NCBI RefSeq assembly: GCF_014851765.1
Contig: NZ_JACVAI010000001.1
Coordinates: 1,054,001-1,118,000, forward strand
Direction of reading: 5' to 3'
Length of the DNA stretch: 64,000 nucleotides
DNA from: Pseudomonas sp. PDM04
GTDB lineage: Bacteria > Pseudomonadota > Gammaproteobacteria > Pseudomonadales > Pseudomonadaceae
The notes beneath the pieces are model-generated. The model was not told the origin of the DNA. It ran no database searches and worked only from the letters and a program-made list of their open reading frames with translations. A program made the position numbers and the translations under genes. This document shows, piece after piece, positions 16,893 through 26,697 of this stretch (positions are counted from its first letter, which is position 1; each line of letters starts with the position of its first letter).

Positions 16893-16982
16893 CGATATAC
16901 CGATTTATGCGGTTGTCAGAGCAAAATCATATTGGTATATCGCGAAGTACCGATTTAAAGTTCGCCTCATCGCGATATAGCG
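16893..16982. promoter_or_regulatory. Candidate operator repeats upstream of arsR
   Basis: An AT-rich stretch, unlike its surroundings, carries related motifs: CGATATACCGATTTA at 16893-16907, GGTATATCGCGAAGTACCGA from 16934, and CGCGATATAGCG at 16971-16982. The recurring CGATATA/TATATCG words form imperfect inverted repeats, as expected for a dimeric winged-helix ArsR regulator binding its own promoter. Confidence 0.55.
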
Positions 16983-17008
16983 TTTTACTCATCACGAGCC
17001 CAAATACC

Positions 17009-17329
17009 ATGACCATCGACCTCGACGAAATAATAAAAGCCCTGGCACACCCAGTACGCCGAGACATCCTCACCTGGCTGAAAGACCCCAAGGCCCAGTT
17101 CCCGGAACAGATCCACAACCACGAGCACGGCATTTGTGCCGGGCAGATCGATCAACGCTGCGGCCTGTCGCAGTCGACCGTATCGGCCCATTTGGCGACG
17201 TTGCAACGTGCGGGTCTGATCAGCAGCCAGAAAGCCGGTCAATGGCACTTTTTCAAACGCAACGAGGACGTGATTCAGGCGTTCCTCGACGCCATCGTCA
17301 AGGAGCTCAGCGCTCCGGCAAGGAATTAA
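17009..17329 (+). CDS. ArsR-family transcriptional regulator
   Basis: 106 residues, a winged-helix protein. IIKALAHPVRRDILTWL (8-24) is the N-terminal ArsR signature, and GLSQSTVSAHLATLQRAGLI (52-71) is the recognition helix-turn-helix. An unusual HNHEHGIC stretch at 36-43 could bind metal or carry a redox-active Cys, but many non-metal ArsR proteins have it too. The MFS gene starts 2 bp after its stop and xenB follows, so it is probably the local repressor of this operon. The start MTIDLDE is chosen over an upstream frame that runs through the operator repeats. Confidence 0.9.
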   Translation: MTIDLDEIIKALAHPVRRDILTWLKDPKAQFPEQIHNHEHGICAGQIDQRCGLSQSTVSAHLATLQRAGLISSQKAGQWHFFKRNEDVIQAFLDAIVKELSAPARN

Positions 17330-17331
17330 AC

Positions 17332-18498
17332 ATGCCCCTCTCGCTACTCATTCTGGCCCTGAGCGCCTTCGCCATCGGCACCACTGAATTCGTCATCATG
17401 GGCCTGTTGCCCGATGTGGCGGCCGACCTCGGTGTGTCGATCCCCGGTGCCGGCTGGCTGGTGACCGGCTACGCCCTGGGCGTGGCCATCGGTGCACCGT
17501 TCATGGCCCTGGCCACCGCGAAGCTGCCGCGCAAGGCCGCACTGGTAGCGTTGATGGGCATTTTCATCATTGGCAACCTGCTGTGTGCCCTGGCCAGCGA
17601 CTACAACGTGCTGATGTTTGCCCGGGTGATCACCGCCCTGTGTCACGGCGCCTTCTTTGGTATCGGTTCGGTGGTGGCGGCCAACCTGGTGCCCGCCAAC
17701 AAGCGTGCGTCGGCGGTGGCGCTGATGTTCACCGGCCTGACCCTGGCCAACGTCCTTGGCGTGCCACTGGGCACCGCGCTCGGTCAGCAAGCCGGCTGGC
17801 GCTCGACCTTCTGGGCGGTGACCGTGATCGGCGTGGTGGCACTGATCGGCCTGATCCGCTTCCTGCCGGCCAAGCGCGATGAAGAGAAACTCGACATGCG
17901 CTCCGAACTGCGGGCCCTCAAAGGCGCCGGCATCTGGCTGTCGCTGAGCATGACCGCACTGTTCGCCGCGTCGGTCTTCACCCTGTTCACCTACGTCGCA
18001 CCGCTGCTGGGCGAAGTCACCGGTGTTTCGCCACGCGGCGTGACCTGGACCCTGATGCTCATCGGCCTGGGCCTGACCGTCGGCAACATCATCGGCGGCA
18101 AGCTGGCGGACAAGGGCCTGGCGGCCACGCTGATCGGCGTGTTCATTGCCATGGCCGTGGTGTCCACCGTGCTGACCTGGACCAGCGTCGCGCTGATCCC
18201 GACCGAGATCACCCTGTTCCTCTGGGCCACCGCGTGTTTCGCCGCCGTGCCGGCCCTGCAAGTCAACGTGGTGACCTACGGCAAAGCCGCCCCGAACCTG
18301 GTCTCGACCCTGAACATCGGCGCCTTCAACGTCGGCAATGCCCTGGGCGCCTGGGTCGGCGGCAGCGTCATCGCCCACGGCTTCGGCCTGACCAGCGTGC
18401 CCCTCGCCGCTGCGGCACTGGCAGTGCTCGCCCTGCTCGTCACCCTGATCACTTTCCGCCAGAACGGTAACCCCGAGCTGGCTCCTGCTACCCACTGA
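17332..18498 (+). CDS. MFS efflux transporter (AraJ/YdhP-like, DHA1)
   Basis: 388 residues with 12 predicted transmembrane helices. LSAFAIGTTEFVIMGLLPDVAADL at the N-terminus is the signature of the DHA1 sugar-efflux/drug-efflux group (AraJ, YdhP), with motif A-like FMALATAKLPRKAAL between helices 2 and 3. It likely exports small organic molecules with proton exchange; the substrate is unknown. It sits between the arsR regulator (2-bp gap) and xenB (21-bp gap), so all three should be expressed together in response to one signal, plausibly an electrophile. AAGGAATTAAAC precedes the ATG. Confidence 0.92.
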   Translation: MPLSLLILALSAFAIGTTEFVIMGLLPDVAADLGVSIPGAGWLVTGYALGVAIGAPFMALATAKLPRKAALVALMGIFIIGNLLCALASDYNVLMFARVITALCHGAFFGIGSVVAANLVPANKRASAVALMFTGLTLANVLGVPLGTALGQQAGWRSTFWAVTVIGVVALIGLIRFLPAKRDEEKLDMRSELRALKGAGIWLSLSMTALFAASVFTLFTYVAPLLGEVTGVSPRGVTWTLMLIGLGLTVGNIIGGKLADKGLAATLIGVFIAMAVVSTVLTWTSVALIPTEITLFLWATACFAAVPALQVNVVTYGKAAPNLVSTLNIGAFNVGNALGAWVGGSVIAHGFGLTSVPLAAAALAVLALLVTLITFRQNGNPELAPATH

Positions 18499-18519
18499 TA
18501 TTTTCTTGAGGATATTGAA

Positions 18520-19569
18520 ATGACCACTATTTTCGATCCGATCAAACTGGGCGACGTCGAGTTGGCCAACCGCATCATCATGGCGCCACTGACCCGCTGC
18601 CGCGCCGACGAAGGTCGCGTGCCCAACGCACTGATGGCCGAATACTACGTGCAGCGCGCCTCGGCCGGCCTGATCCTCAGCGAAGCGACTTCGGTGACGC
18701 CGATGGGCGTCGGCTACCCGGATACCCCGGGGATCTGGTCCAACGACCAGGTCCGTGGCTGGACCAACGTCACCAAAGCGATCCACGGCGCAGGCGGCAA
18801 GATTTTCCTGCAACTGTGGCACGTCGGCCGGGTGTCCCATCCGTCGTACCTGAACGGCGAAGCTCCGGTCGCACCGAGCGCTATCCAGCCCAAAGGTCAC
18901 GTCAGCCTGGTGCGTCCGATGGCCGACTACCCGACCCCGCGCGCCCTGGAAACCGATGAAATCGCCGACATCATCGAGGCTTATCGCACCGGTGCCGAAA
19001 ACGCCAAGGCCGCAGGCTTCGACGGCGTGGAAATCCACGGTGCCAACGGCTACCTGCTCGACCAGTTCCTGCAAAGCAGCACCAACCAGCGCACCGACCA
19101 GTACGGCGGCTCCCTGGAAAACCGTGCCCGCCTGTTGCTGGAAGTGACCGACGCTGCGATCGAAGTCTGGGGCGCCGGCCGTGTTGGCGTGCACCTGGCA
19201 CCGCGCGCCGACTCCCACGACATGGGCGACGACAACCTGGCCGAAACCTTCACCTACGTTGCCCGGGAACTGGGCAAACGCGGCATTGCGTTCATCTGCT
19301 CTCGCGAGAAAGAAGGCGCCGACAGCCTTGGCCCAACCCTGAAGGAAGCGTTCGGCGGCCCTTACATCGCCAACGAGCGTTTCACCAAGGACAGCGCCAA
19401 CGCCTGGCTCGCCAGCGGCAAGGCTGATGCCGTGGCCTTCGGCATCCCGTTCATCGCCAACCCTGACCTGCCGGCGCGCCTGAAAGCCGATGCAGCGCTG
19501 AACGAGCCGCGCCCGGAACTGTTCTACGGCAAGGGGCCGGTGGGCTACATCGATTACCCGACGCTGTAA
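18520..19569 (+). CDS. xenB: Alkene reductase / xenobiotic reductase B (old yellow enzyme family)
   Basis: 349 residues, the length of XenB from P. fluorescens. The FMN-barrel motifs are clear: MAPLTRCRA (21-29), LQLWHVGR (97-104), and EIHGANGYLLDQFLQ with the His173/Asn176 pair that binds the ring of the substrate. The enzyme uses NADPH and FMN to reduce activated alkenes, nitrate esters and nitroaromatics in the cytoplasm. It is last in arsR-MFS-xenB; an intrinsic terminator follows 20 bp after the stop. NemA would be the enterobacterial name. Substrate specificity cannot be judged from sequence. Confidence 0.92.
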   Translation: MTTIFDPIKLGDVELANRIIMAPLTRCRADEGRVPNALMAEYYVQRASAGLILSEATSVTPMGVGYPDTPGIWSNDQVRGWTNVTKAIHGAGGKIFLQLWHVGRVSHPSYLNGEAPVAPSAIQPKGHVSLVRPMADYPTPRALETDEIADIIEAYRTGAENAKAAGFDGVEIHGANGYLLDQFLQSSTNQRTDQYGGSLENRARLLLEVTDAAIEVWGAGRVGVHLAPRADSHDMGDDNLAETFTYVARELGKRGIAFICSREKEGADSLGPTLKEAFGGPYIANERFTKDSANAWLASGKADAVAFGIPFIANPDLPARLKADAALNEPRPELFYGKGPVGYIDYPTL

Positions 19570-19588
19570 CCCTGCCTCCCTGAAACGC

Positions 19589-19623
19589 AAAAAGCCCCGG
19601 TTCGATAGCACCGGGGCTTTTTG
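19589..19623 (+). terminator. Intrinsic terminator after xenB
   Basis: AAAAAGCCCCGG, loop TTCGATAGCA, then CCGGGGCTTTTT: a GC-rich stem followed by a T-tract. Confidence 0.93.
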
Positions 19624-19649
19624 TTATCGAGCACATCATGCTGGAGCAG

Positions 19650-19725
19650 CCGGTCAGGCCTCGATTGCTCGCGAGGGTCCTGCGCGCCCGGGATGATCGC
19701 GAGCAAGCTGACTCCTACCGGGACC
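19650..19725. repeat. Degenerate REP-like sequence
   Basis: Contains TTGCTCGCGAGG near 19670 and GATCGCGAGCAAGC near 19694 followed by a decayed ACTCCTACC, matching REP arms with several changes. Lies between xenB and ttgR. Confidence 0.5.
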
Positions 19726-19813
19726 AACACAAAAACCCTACAAAATACGTCGCTCACTGCCTGTCAACTTGGCGTTCAGCCGTATATAAAAGCATCCCAT
19801 CACGAAACGTGTT

Positions 19814-20446
19814 TCATTTGCGCAGGCTGGGGCTCAGGCGCAGCATGTCCAGCCCGGTATCGACCCAGCGCTCGGCCTCGGCGTGCAATTGAAAACTGTC
19901 GGGGGCCAGGAGCCACTGGTACAGGATGCCGTCGATGTAGGCATGCAGGCTGATCGCCGCCCGGGCCGTGTCGAGGTTGTCCGGCAACTGCCCGCGATTC
20001 ACCGCGTTACGCAAGGCCAGGCCAATGCGCACATTGCAATCGAGGCTCGCCTCCAGGCGTTGCTGGCGCAGATCGCACATTTCGTCGGTGAATTCGCACT
20101 TATGAAACAAAATCTCATTGATGCGTCGGGTTTTCGGGTCCAGTGCAACTTGATGAAACAAATGAATCAGCAATTTGCGCATGCAACCCAACGGGTCGGG
20201 CTCCTCTTCGCTCTCACTGGCCTTGGCCATTTCGTCGAGCGGCTCGTGCAGCGTATCGAGCATGGCCTGCACCAGGTCCGCCTTGTTGCTGAAGTGCCAG
20301 TAGATGGCGCCGCGCGTTACGCCGGCCAAGGTCGCGATGTCGGCCAGCGTGGTGCGCGCCACGCCCCGTTCGTAAAAGGCTTTCTCGGCCGCTTCGAGTA
20401 TCTGGCTACGGGTTTCCTGGGCTTCCTCTTTGGTACGACGGACCAT
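19814..20446 (-). CDS. ttgR: TetR-family repressor TtgR (EmhR)
   Basis: 210 residues, the same length as P. putida TtgR. The N-terminal helix-turn-helix is [28 protein letters not shown] (about 31-58); the C-terminal part is the all-helical ligand pocket that binds flavonoids, antibiotics and other aromatics. It represses the divergent ttgABC efflux operon and itself. The 266-bp divergent region contains a sequence nearly identical to what I know as the TtgR operator. The same protein is called EmhR in some P. fluorescens strains. Confidence 0.95.
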   Translation of the reverse strand: MVRRTKEEAQETRSQILEAAEKAFYERGVARTTLADIATLAGVTRGAIYWHFSNKADLVQAMLDTLHEPLDEMAKASESEEEPDPLGCMRKLLIHLFHQVALDPKTRRINEILFHKCEFTDEMCDLRQQRLEASLDCNVRIGLALRNAVNRGQLPDNLDTARAAISLHAYIDGILYQWLLAPDSFQLHAEAERWVDTGLDMLRLSPSLRK

Positions 20447-20594
20447 GGCAGTACAACCTCAATCAGGGTGCTTCAGCGATGTCTGAACAGGCGCTGAATA
20501 AAAGTGGGGCGGACGCTCTCGGGTGTCGTCCCCGGCCTACAATTCGAACCTTTGAAACGGCTTTTGTAACGGTGTGGGTACGCAGCCAAGGTAT

Positions 20595-20619
20595 TTACAA
20601 ACAACCATGAACGTAAGTA
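20595..20619. promoter_or_regulatory. Candidate TtgR operator
   Basis: The 25-bp segment starting TTACAAACAACCATGAACG and ending with GTAAGTA is a pseudopalindrome (TTACAAAC...GTAAGTA) in the ttgR-ttgA divergent region. From memory it closely matches the P. putida ttgABC operator; it should overlap both promoters and mediate coordinated repression. Confidence 0.75.
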
Positions 20620-20712
20620 TATTCCTTAGCAAGCTACTTATCCACCCGGCACTCTTTTTTTACCCTTTCACATTTCCTGTGCGCCATTGGCGCGCCTGAC
20701 CCGAGGATTTTC

Positions 20713-21870
20713 ATGCAATTCAAGCCAGCTGTTACCGCTCTGGTCGCCGCCGTCGCCCTTGCATCGCTGCTCAGCGGATGTAAAAAGGAAGAGGCGGCAC
20801 CCGCCGCTCCACCGCCTCAGGTCGGCGTCGTCACCCTGCAACCCCAGGCCTTCACCCTGACCTCGGAGCTGCCGGGGCGCACCAGCGCCTATCGCATTGC
20901 CGAAGTGCGTCCTCAGGTCAACGGCATCATTCTCAAGCGTCTGTTCAAGGAAGGCGCCGACGTCAAGGCCGGCCAGCAGCTGTATCAGATCGATCCAGCG
21001 GTGTATGAAGCCACGCTGAAAAGCGCCGAAGCCAACCTGCAACAGACCAAATCGATCTCCGATCGCTACAAGCAATTGGTCAACGAGCAGGCGGTCAGCC
21101 GCCAGGAGTACGACACTGCCCAGGCCAACCGCCTGCAATCGGAAGCCGCCCTGCAAAGCGCTCAGATCAATGTGCGCTACACCAAGGTCTACGCGCCACT
21201 GACCGGTCGCATCGGCCGTTCCAGCGTGACGGAAGGCGCCCTGGTCACCAGCGGCCAGGCCGACGCGATGGCGGTGATCCAGCAACTGGACCCGATCTAC
21301 GTCGACGTCACTCAGTCCTCGGTTGAACTGCTGCAACTGCGCCGCGAACTGGAAAGCGGCCGCCTGCAGAAATCCGGCGACAACGCGGCGGCGGTCAAGC
21401 TGACCCTCGAGGACGGCAGCCAGTACAAGCTGGACGGCAAGCTCGAATTCTCCGAAGTCTCGGTGGATCAGACCACCGGCTCCGTGACATTGCGTGCCGT
21501 GTTCCCGAACCCGGACCACACCCTGCTCCCTGGCATGTTCGTGCACGCCCAATTGCAGGCCGGCGTGAACAGCGCGGCCATCCTGGCCCCGCAGCAGGGC
21601 GTGACCCGTGACCTCAAGGGCACCCCGACCGCCCTGGTCGTCGGTCCCGACAACAAGGTCGAGCTGCGTCAGCTCAAGGCCAGCCGCACCGTCGGCAGCC
21701 AGTGGCTGATCGAAGACGGCCTGAAAGCCGGCGACCGCCTGATCACCGAAGGCCTGCAATTCGTCAAGCCTGGCGTTGAAGTCAAGGCTACCGAGGCAAC
21801 CAACGTCGGCGCGAAGAACCCGGCCCCCGCACAGGCAGCTGATAAGGCTTCCAGCGGCAAAGGGGAGTAA
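20713..21870 (+). CDS. ttgA: RND efflux periplasmic adaptor TtgA (EmhA)
   Basis: 385 residues. The lipobox LSGC (Cys23) makes it an inner-membrane lipoprotein. The family pattern is evident: PRTSAY-type lipoyl half (GRTSAYRIAEVRPQVNGII), an alpha-hairpin (ATLKSAEANLQQTKSISDRYKQL...YDTAQANRLQSEAAL), the second lipoyl half (VYAPLTGRIGRSSVTEGALV) and a beta-barrel domain. It links the inner-membrane pump TtgB to the outer-membrane channel TtgC. It is first in ttgABC, 3 bp before ttgB, under divergent TtgR control. AcrA/MexA are the equivalents elsewhere. Confidence 0.95.
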   Translation: MQFKPAVTALVAAVALASLLSGCKKEEAAPAAPPPQVGVVTLQPQAFTLTSELPGRTSAYRIAEVRPQVNGIILKRLFKEGADVKAGQQLYQIDPAVYEATLKSAEANLQQTKSISDRYKQLVNEQAVSRQEYDTAQANRLQSEAALQSAQINVRYTKVYAPLTGRIGRSSVTEGALVTSGQADAMAVIQQLDPIYVDVTQSSVELLQLRRELESGRLQKSGDNAAAVKLTLEDGSQYKLDGKLEFSEVSVDQTTGSVTLRAVFPNPDHTLLPGMFVHAQLQAGVNSAAILAPQQGVTRDLKGTPTALVVGPDNKVELRQLKASRTVGSQWLIEDGLKAGDRLITEGLQFVKPGVEVKATEATNVGAKNPAPAQAADKASSGKGE

Positions 21871-21873
21871 ACC

Positions 21874-24800
21874 ATGTCGAAATTCTTTATCGAACGACCG
21901 ATTTTCGCCTGGGTGATTGCCCTGGTGATCATGCTGGTCGGCGCTCTGTCGATCCTCAAGTTACCGATCAACCAGTACCCGAGCATCGCCCCTCCGGCCA
22001 TCGCCATCTCGGTGACCTACCCAGGTGCCTCTGCACAAACCGTGCAGGACACCGTGGTGCAGGTCATCGAGCAGCAGCTCAACGGGATCGACAACCTGCG
22101 TTATGTGTCCTCGGAAAGTAACTCCGACGGCACCATGACCATCACCGCGACCTTCGAGCAAGGCACCAACTCCGATACCGCCCAGGTCCAGGTGCAGAAC
22201 AAGCTGAACCTGGCCACCCCGCTGCTGCCGCAAGAAGTGCAGCAACAGGGTATCCGCGTGACCAAGGCGGTGAAGAACTTCCTGCTGGTGATCGGCGTGG
22301 TATCGCGCGACGGCAGCATGACCAAGGACGACCTGTCCAACTACATCGTGTCCAACATGCAGGACCCGATTTCGCGGACCGCCGGTGTCGGTGACTTCCA
22401 GGTGTTCGGTTCCCAGTACGCCATGCGCATCTGGCTCGATCCGGCCAAGTTGAACAAATTCAACCTGACCCCGATCGACGTCAAGACCGCCATCGCGGCG
22501 CAGAACGTCCAGGTGTCGTCCGGCCAGCTCGGCGGCTTGCCTGCCCTGCCCGGCACCCAGTTGAACGCGACGATCATCGGCAAGACCCGCCTGCAGACCG
22601 CCGAGCAGTTCGACAAGATCCTGCTCAAGGTCAACAAGGACGGTTCCCAGGTCCGCCTCAAGGACGTCGCTGACGTCGGCCTGGGCGGCGAGAACTACAG
22701 CATCAATGCCCAGTTCAACGGCGCGCCGGCCTCCGGTCTCGCGGTCAAGCTGGCCAACGGCGCCAACGCCCTCGACACGGCGAAAGCCCTGCGCACCACC
22801 ATCAACAACCTGAAGCCGTTCTTCCCGCAAGGGATGGAAGTGGTATTCCCGTACGACACCACCCCGGTGGTGACCGAATCGATCAAGGGCGTGGTTGAAA
22901 CCCTGGTCGAAGCGGTCGTGCTGGTGTTCCTGGTGATGTTCCTGTTCCTGCAGAACTTCCGCGCCACCGTCATCACCACGATGACCGTGCCCGTGGTACT
23001 GCTGGGTACATTCGGGATCCTCGCGGCAGCCGGTTTCAGCATCAACACCCTGACCATGTTCGGCATGGTGCTGGCCATCGGCTTGCTGGTGGACGACGCC
23101 ATCGTCGTGGTGGAAAACGTCGAGCGGGTGATGAGCGAGGAAGGCCTGTCACCCAAGGAAGCGACGAAGAAATCCATGGGCCAGATCCAGGGCGCCCTGG
23201 TCGGTATTGCCCTGGTGCTGTCGGCAGTGTTGCTGCCCATGGCGTTCTTCGGTGGTTCCACCGGTGTGATCTACAAGCAGTTCTCCATCACCATCGTCTC
23301 GGCCATGGCCCTGTCGGTCCTGGTGGCGCTGATCTTCACCCCGGCCCTGTGTGCCACCATGCTCAAGCCGATTCCCAAAGGCGAGCATGGCACGCCAAAA
23401 CGCGGCTTCTTTGGCTGGTTCAACCGTAATTTCGATCGCAGCGTGCAAAGCTACGAGCGTGGCGTGGGCAATATCCTGCGTCACAAGGCGCCGTACCTGC
23501 TCGCCTACCTGATCATTTTCATCGGCATGATCTGGCTGTTCCTGCGCATCCCGTCCTCGTTCCTCCCCGAGGAAGACCAGGGCGTACTGTTTGCCCAGGT
23601 ACAGACACCGGCCGGCTCCACGTCCCAACGCACGCAAGTGGTCGTGGACCAGATGCGTGAATACCTGCTGCGTCCGGCCAAGGACGGCGGTGAAGGCGAT
23701 GCGGTGAACTCGGTGTTTACCGTGACCGGCTTCAACTTCGCCGGCCGTGGCCAGAGCTCGGGCATGGCGTTCATCATGATGAAGCCGTGGGACGAGCGTA
23801 ACGCCGATAACAGCGTGTTCAAGGTCGCTGCCCGTGCCCAACAGCACTTCTTCACCTTCCGTGACGCCATGGTGTTCGCCTTTGCTCCGCCAGCCGTACT
23901 GGAGTTGGGTAACGCCACCGGTTTCGACGTGTTCCTGCAGGATCGCGCCGGCCTGGGCCACGAGAAGCTGATGGAGGCGCGCAACCAGTTCCTCGGCATG
24001 GCCGCGCAAAGCAAGGTGCTGGCGCAGGTGCGTCCGAACGGTCTGAACGACGAACCGCAATACCAGCTGGAAATCGATGACGAGAAGGCCAGTGCCCTGG
24101 GCATTACCATCGCCGACATCAACAACACCCTGTCGATTGCGCTGGGCAGTAGCTACGTCAACGACTTCATCGACCGTGGTCGGGTGAAGAAGGTGTACGT
24201 GCAAGGCCAGCCGGACTCGCGGATGAGCCCCGAAGACCTGCAGAAGTGGTACGTGCGCAACAGCGCGGGGACCATGGTGCCGTTCTCGGCGTTCGCCAAG
24301 GGTGAGTGGATCTACGGTTCGCCGAAGCTGTCGCGCTACAACGGCGTGGAAGCGGTGGAAATCCTCGGCGCCCCGGCACCGGGTTACTCCACGGGTGAAG
24401 CCATGGCCGAAGTCGAGGCCCTCGCCAAGAAACTGCCGGCCGGCGTCGGTATTTCCTGGACCGGCCTGTCCTATGAAGAACGCCTGGCAGGTTCGCAGGC
24501 ACCGGCGCTGTTCGCCCTGTCGTTGCTGATGGTGTTCCTGTGCCTGGCGGCGCTGTACGAAAGCTGGTCGATTCCGATCGCGGTGGTGCTGGTGGTACCG
24601 TTGGGGATCATCGGCGCCCTGCTGGCCACCAGCCTGCGCGGCCTGTCCAACGACGTGTACTTCCTGGTGGGCCTGTTGACGACCATCGGTCTGGCGGCGA
24701 AAAACGCCATCCTGATCGTCGAGTTCGCCAAGGAACTGCATGAGCAAGGGCGCAGCCTGAGCGAAGCCGCGATCGAAGCCTGCCGCATGCGTCTGCGCCC

Positions 24801-25038
24801 GATCATCATGACCTCGCTGGCGTTTATCCTCGGCGTTGTACCGTTGGCGATTTCCACCGGTGCGGGTTCGGGTAGTCAACATGCGATCGGTACCGTGGTA
24901 ATTGGCGGTATGATCACCGCCACCGTACTGGCGATCTTCTGGGTCCCGTTGTTCTTCGTCGCCGTATCGTCCATGGGCCAGCGCAAGATTGCCGACCAGG
25001 ACGATGCACATGAACCTTCCAAAGAGGCTGGCCAATGA
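21874..25038 (+). CDS. ttgB: RND multidrug/solvent efflux pump TtgB (EmhB)
   Basis: 1054 residues, the size of HAE1-type RND pumps (AcrB 1049). N-terminal [19 protein letters not shown] is the family signature. Transmembrane helix 4 carries the paired aspartates in [16 protein letters not shown] (proton relay), and helix 10 has the conserved Lys in [18 protein letters not shown]. Two large periplasmic loops form the drug-binding porter domain. It expels solvents such as toluene, aromatic hydrocarbons and many antibiotics using the proton gradient. The stop overlaps the ttgC ATG by four bases (ATGA), giving translational coupling. Confidence 0.96.
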   Translation: MSKFFIERPIFAWVIALVIMLVGALSILKLPINQYPSIAPPAIAISVTYPGASAQTVQDTVVQVIEQQLNGIDNLRYVSSESNSDGTMTITATFEQGTNSDTAQVQVQNKLNLATPLLPQEVQQQGIRVTKAVKNFLLVIGVVSRDGSMTKDDLSNYIVSNMQDPISRTAGVGDFQVFGSQYAMRIWLDPAKLNKFNLTPIDVKTAIAAQNVQVSSGQLGGLPALPGTQLNATIIGKTRLQTAEQFDKILLKVNKDGSQVRLKDVADVGLGGENYSINAQFNGAPASGLAVKLANGANALDTAKALRTTINNLKPFFPQGMEVVFPYDTTPVVTESIKGVVETLVEAVVLVFLVMFLFLQNFRATVITTMTVPVVLLGTFGILAAAGFSINTLTMFGMVLAIGLLVDDAIVVVENVERVMSEEGLSPKEATKKSMGQIQGALVGIALVLSAVLLPMAFFGGSTGVIYKQFSITIVSAMALSVLVALIFTPALCATMLKPIPKGEHGTPKRGFFGWFNRNFDRSVQSYERGVGNILRHKAPYLLAYLIIFIGMIWLFLRIPSSFLPEEDQGVLFAQVQTPAGSTSQRTQVVVDQMREYLLRPAKDGGEGDAVNSVFTVTGFNFAGRGQSSGMAFIMMKPWDERNADNSVFKVAARAQQHFFTFRDAMVFAFAPPAVLELGNATGFDVFLQDRAGLGHEKLMEARNQFLGMAAQSKVLAQVRPNGLNDEPQYQLEIDDEKASALGITIADINNTLSIALGSSYVNDFIDRGRVKKVYVQGQPDSRMSPEDLQKWYVRNSAGTMVPFSAFAKGEWIYGSPKLSRYNGVEAVEILGAPAPGYSTGEAMAEVEALAKKLPAGVGISWTGLSYEERLAGSQAPALFALSLLMVFLCLAALYESWSIPIAVVLVVPLGIIGALLATSLRGLSNDVYFLVGLLTTIGLAAKNAILIVEFAKELHEQGRSLSEAAIEACRMRLRPIIMTSLAFILGVVPLAISTGAGSGSQHAIGTVVIGGMITATVLAIFWVPLFFVAVSSMGQRKIADQDDAHEPSKEAGQ

Positions 25039-26495
25039 GCAAGTCGCTACTCTCCATCGCAGTCGCCGCCTTCGTGCTGAGCGGCTGCTCGCTGATCCCT
25101 GACTACCAGCAGCCGCAAGCGCCGGTGGCAGCCCAGTACCCGCAGGGTCCGGCGTATTCGCCGGCCCAGGCACCTGCCCAGTCGGCCGCAGAGCAAGGCT
25201 GGAAGCAGTTTTTCCATGACCCGGCCCTGCAGCAGATGATCCAGGTCGCCCTGGAGAACAACCGTGACCTGCGTGTCGCGGCGCTGAACATCGATGCGTT
25301 CGCCGCGCAGTACCGCATCCAGCGTGCCGACCTGTACCCGGCCATTTCGGCCAACGGTACCGGCAGCCGCCAGCGGGTTCCGGCGGATGCCTCGCAGACC
25401 GGCCAGGCCGGGATCACCAGTTCCTACTCCGCCACCGTCGGCATCAGTGCCTATGAACTCGACCTGTTCGGTCGGGTTCGCAGCCTGAGCGAAGAAGCGC
25501 TGCAAAGATACTTCGCCACCGAAGAAGGCCGTCGCAGCACGCAGATCAGTCTGGTGGCCAGCGTGGCCAATGCCTACCTGACCTGGCAGGCCGACAAGGA
25601 ACTGCTCAAGCTGACCCAGGACACCCTCGGTGCCTTCGAGGAGAGCTACAAGCTCACCTCGCGCAGCAACGAAGTGGGGGTCGCCTCGGCGCTGGACCTG
25701 GCGCAGTCGCGGACCTCGGTGGAAAACGCCCGTGCGCAACTGGCCCGTTACACCCGCCAGGTCGCCCAGGATGAAAACAGCCTGGTGCTGCTGCTCGGCA
25801 CCGGCATCCCGGCCAATCTGCAAGCCGCCAAGCCGCTGTCCGACGATCTGCTGAGCGATGTTCCGCCCGGCTTGCCGTCGGACCTGCTGCAACGCCGTCC
25901 GGACATCCTGCAGGCCGAATACAACCTGAAAGCGGCCAACGCCAACATTGGCGCGGCACGTGCGGCGTTCTTCCCGAGCATTAGCCTGACCGCCAACGCC
26001 GGGACCCTCAGCCCCGACCTGTCGGGCCTGTTCAAGGGCGGTTCGGGCACCTGGCTGTTCCAGCCGCAGATCAACCTGCCGATCTTCAACGCCGGCAGCC
26101 TGCGCGCCAGCCTGGATTATTCGAAAATCCAGAAGGACATCGGCGTGGCGAACTACGAGAAGTCCATTCAAACGGCCTTCCAGGAAGTCGCCGACGGCCT
26201 GGCCGCGCGCCAGACCTACACCGAGCAGTTGCAGGCGCAACGTGATTTCGTCAGTGCCAACCAGGACTACTACCGCCTGGCCGAGCGTCGTTATCGCATT
26301 GGGGTCGACAGCAACCTGACCTTCCTCGATGCCCAGCGTCAGCTGTTCAGCGCCCAACAGGCACTGATCACCGACCGCCTGGCACAGCTGACCAGTGCCG
26401 TGAACCTGTACAAGGCACTGGGCGGCGGCTGGAACGAGCAGACGGCAAAGGTCGAACCGCTGAAGGAAGAAGCGCCGAAGATGCGATTGTTCTGA
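25035..26495 (+). CDS. ttgC: Outer-membrane efflux channel TtgC (OprM/EmhC type)
   Basis: 486 residues with a lipoprotein signal ([16 protein letters not shown], Cys18), then two OEP repeats: residues around 60-240 ([46 protein letters not shown]) and 250-470 ([40 protein letters not shown]). Trimeric channel across the outer membrane and periplasm, partner of TtgA/TtgB. Its start lies inside the ttgB stop, and a rho-independent terminator follows about 17 bp after its own stop, so it ends the operon. Confidence 0.95.
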   Translation: MSKSLLSIAVAAFVLSGCSLIPDYQQPQAPVAAQYPQGPAYSPAQAPAQSAAEQGWKQFFHDPALQQMIQVALENNRDLRVAALNIDAFAAQYRIQRADLYPAISANGTGSRQRVPADASQTGQAGITSSYSATVGISAYELDLFGRVRSLSEEALQRYFATEEGRRSTQISLVASVANAYLTWQADKELLKLTQDTLGAFEESYKLTSRSNEVGVASALDLAQSRTSVENARAQLARYTRQVAQDENSLVLLLGTGIPANLQAAKPLSDDLLSDVPPGLPSDLLQRRPDILQAEYNLKAANANIGAARAAFFPSISLTANAGTLSPDLSGLFKGGSGTWLFQPQINLPIFNAGSLRASLDYSKIQKDIGVANYEKSIQTAFQEVADGLAARQTYTEQLQAQRDFVSANQDYYRLAERRYRIGVDSNLTFLDAQRQLFSAQQALITDRLAQLTSAVNLYKALGGGWNEQTAKVEPLKEEAPKMRLF

Positions 26496-26512
26496 GCAAA
26501 GCCCTAAACACG

Positions 26513-26540
26513 AAGCCCACCTTTTGGTGGGCTTTTTGTT
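26513..26540 (+). terminator. Intrinsic terminator after ttgC
   Basis: AAGCCCACCTTTTGGTGGGC followed by TTTTTG: a stable stem with T-tract ending the ttgABC transcript. Confidence 0.92.
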
Positions 26541-26697
26541 GGCTGCGGGAAATGTTGTTGTCTGCTCGCGATTCGGCCCGCGCGCCACCTCAAACTGGGT
26601 TCGATAATCGCCCAGAACCCGTTTTTGACAATTGAACCATTTAGTTCATTCCACGCACCATCCGTCGCACAAAACCAATAACAACAGGTTCGACGCC

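Noticed and set aside
17344..19611. A 755-residue minus-strand frame across the MFS and xenB genes
   Set aside because: It spans two certain genes and their gap in antisense; composition is typical of a GC-driven shadow.
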